A stretch of 5,297 nt of DNA. Source: Paracoccaceae bacterium (GTDB lineage Bacteria > Pseudomonadota > Alphaproteobacteria > Rhodobacterales > Rhodobacteraceae). The notes beneath the pieces were generated by a model, which did no database searches, was not told the DNA's origin, and saw only the letters and a list, made by a program, of their open reading frames with translations. The stretch lies in NCBI GenBank assembly GCA_019090405.1, contig JAHRVZ010000045.1, forward strand, positions 1 to 5,297. The letters run 5' to 3'. This document shows, piece after piece, positions 5,127 to 5,297 of the stretch. The position numbers were made by a program, and so were the translations under genes. Numbering within the stretch: the stretch's first letter is position 1; the number at the start of each line of letters is the position of its first letter.

Positions 5127-5142
5127 TTCGGACTGGTCCGAA
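5127..5142. promoter_or_regulatory. Inverted repeat TTCGGAC-TG-GTCCGAA between tauE-like gene and mdh
   Basis: Two perfect 7-base arms around a 2-base centre, located 45 bases upstream of the TauE-like start and about 100 bases upstream of mdh. An overlapping frame, TGGTCCGAACA (5134-5144), departs at one position from a FadR-like TGGTCnGACCA. It could be an operator for either divergent gene. It is too compact and lacks a T-run, so it is not a terminator. Confidence 0.45.
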
Positions 5143-5228
5143 CAAGGCCACCCTGCGTTCGGGCCGCAGCGTCTGACCCTTGCGTCTGCGCCTCTGACGT
5201 TCTAGTCAACGCCCGAATTCATCGGACC

Positions 5229-5232
5229 GGAG
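5229..5232 (+). promoter_or_regulatory. Ribosome binding site of mdh
   Basis: GGAG, 9 bases before the ATG at 5242. It supports that start, and the protein begins with the expected MARPKIALIGAGQIG. Confidence 0.7.
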
Positions 5233-5241
5233 ACCTATCAC

Positions 5242-5297
5242 ATGGCCAGACCAAAAATCGCGCTTATCGGCGCAGGTCAAATCGGCGGCACGCTCGC
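5242..5297 (+). CDS. mdh: Malate dehydrogenase, N-terminal fragment (runs off the window)
   Basis: Eighteen codons plus two bases are visible, reading MARPKIALIGAGQIGGTL. This is the first beta strand and the glycine-rich GAGQIGG loop (10-16) of the NAD-binding Rossmann fold, as in the LDH-like malate dehydrogenases of alphaproteobacteria. The enzyme interconverts malate and oxaloacetate in the TCA cycle. Its position near mcl2, mch and sdh agrees with the order I recall for Rhodobacter relatives, where mdh begins the TCA cluster. The rest lies beyond the right edge, so completeness cannot be judged. In this window mdh is on the opposite strand to the sdh and mch units, so it has its own promoter, which I could not place with confidence. 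Confidence 0.9.
   Translation, partial: MARPKIALIGAGQIGGTL

Noticed and set aside
5169..5196. GCGTCTG, GCGTCTG, GCCTCTG repeats upstream of mdh
   Set aside because: Spacing is irregular (13 then 8 bases), one copy is imperfect, and the units are only 7 bases; likely chance.
5180..5208. mdh promoter TTGCGT-N17-TAGTCA
   Set aside because: The -35 is acceptable but the -10 shares only two bases with TATAAT, so I did not call it.
4862..5209. 115-codon minus-strand frame crossing the TauE start
   Set aside because: Its Gly/Ala/Asp/Cys-rich composition is an off-frame reading of the TauE-like gene and the intergenic region, not a frameshifted gene.

Overview
The window looks like chromosomal core-metabolism DNA from an alphaproteobacterium of the Rhodobacteraceae, probably a marine roseobacter-type organism. 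It pairs TCA-cycle genes (sdhC, sdhD, the first bases of the next sdh gene, and the 5' end of mdh) with two ethylmalonyl-CoA-pathway enzymes (mesaconyl-CoA hydratase and a malyl-CoA thioesterase-type CitE homologue). From memory, Rhodobacter sphaeroides and relatives have a very similar order. Base composition looks only moderately GC-rich by eye, which fits a marine member better than a freshwater Rhodobacter.

Layout, left to right. Positions 1-802 hold, on the minus strand, the start of an sdh operon: sdhC (413-802), sdhD (29-403) and the start codon of the next gene at 4, presumably sdhA. Positions 803-1123 are a 321-base non-coding stretch with a plausible minus-strand sdhC promoter. Upstream of it lie several perfect palindromes, including two identical copies of TGTGATCACA exactly 21 bases apart and one GntR/FadR-type site. 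Positions 1124-3777 form a tightly packed minus-strand unit transcribed as mcl2-type lyase/thioesterase, NnrU-family membrane protein, 68-residue DUF1737-like protein, then mch. Its internal junctions are a 6-base gap, a 4-base ATGA overlap, and a TGA directly abutting an ATG. Positions 3778-3963 are a divergent intergenic region. A small plus-strand secreted protein (3964-4281) converges on a minus-strand TauE/SafE permease (4327-5082). Positions 5083-5241 form a second divergent region with a perfect 16-base inverted repeat, followed by the truncated start of mdh (5242 onward).

How the genes work together: mesaconyl-CoA hydratase makes beta-methylmalyl-CoA during acetyl-CoA assimilation. 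The separate lyase Mcl1, not in this window, splits that to glyoxylate and propionyl-CoA and also joins glyoxylate to a second acetyl-CoA to give malyl-CoA. The Mcl2-type enzyme then releases malate. Malate dehydrogenase and succinate dehydrogenase take the products (malate, and succinate from propionyl-CoA) through the TCA cycle. NnrU and the DUF1737-like protein are translationally tied to these enzymes but have no established role in the pathway.

The region is mostly ordinary, well-conserved metabolism and I see no mobile element, CRISPR array, RNA gene or clear novel system. The least explained parts are the cluster of operator-like palindromes before sdhC, the palindrome before mdh, and the three uncharacterised small or membrane proteins.
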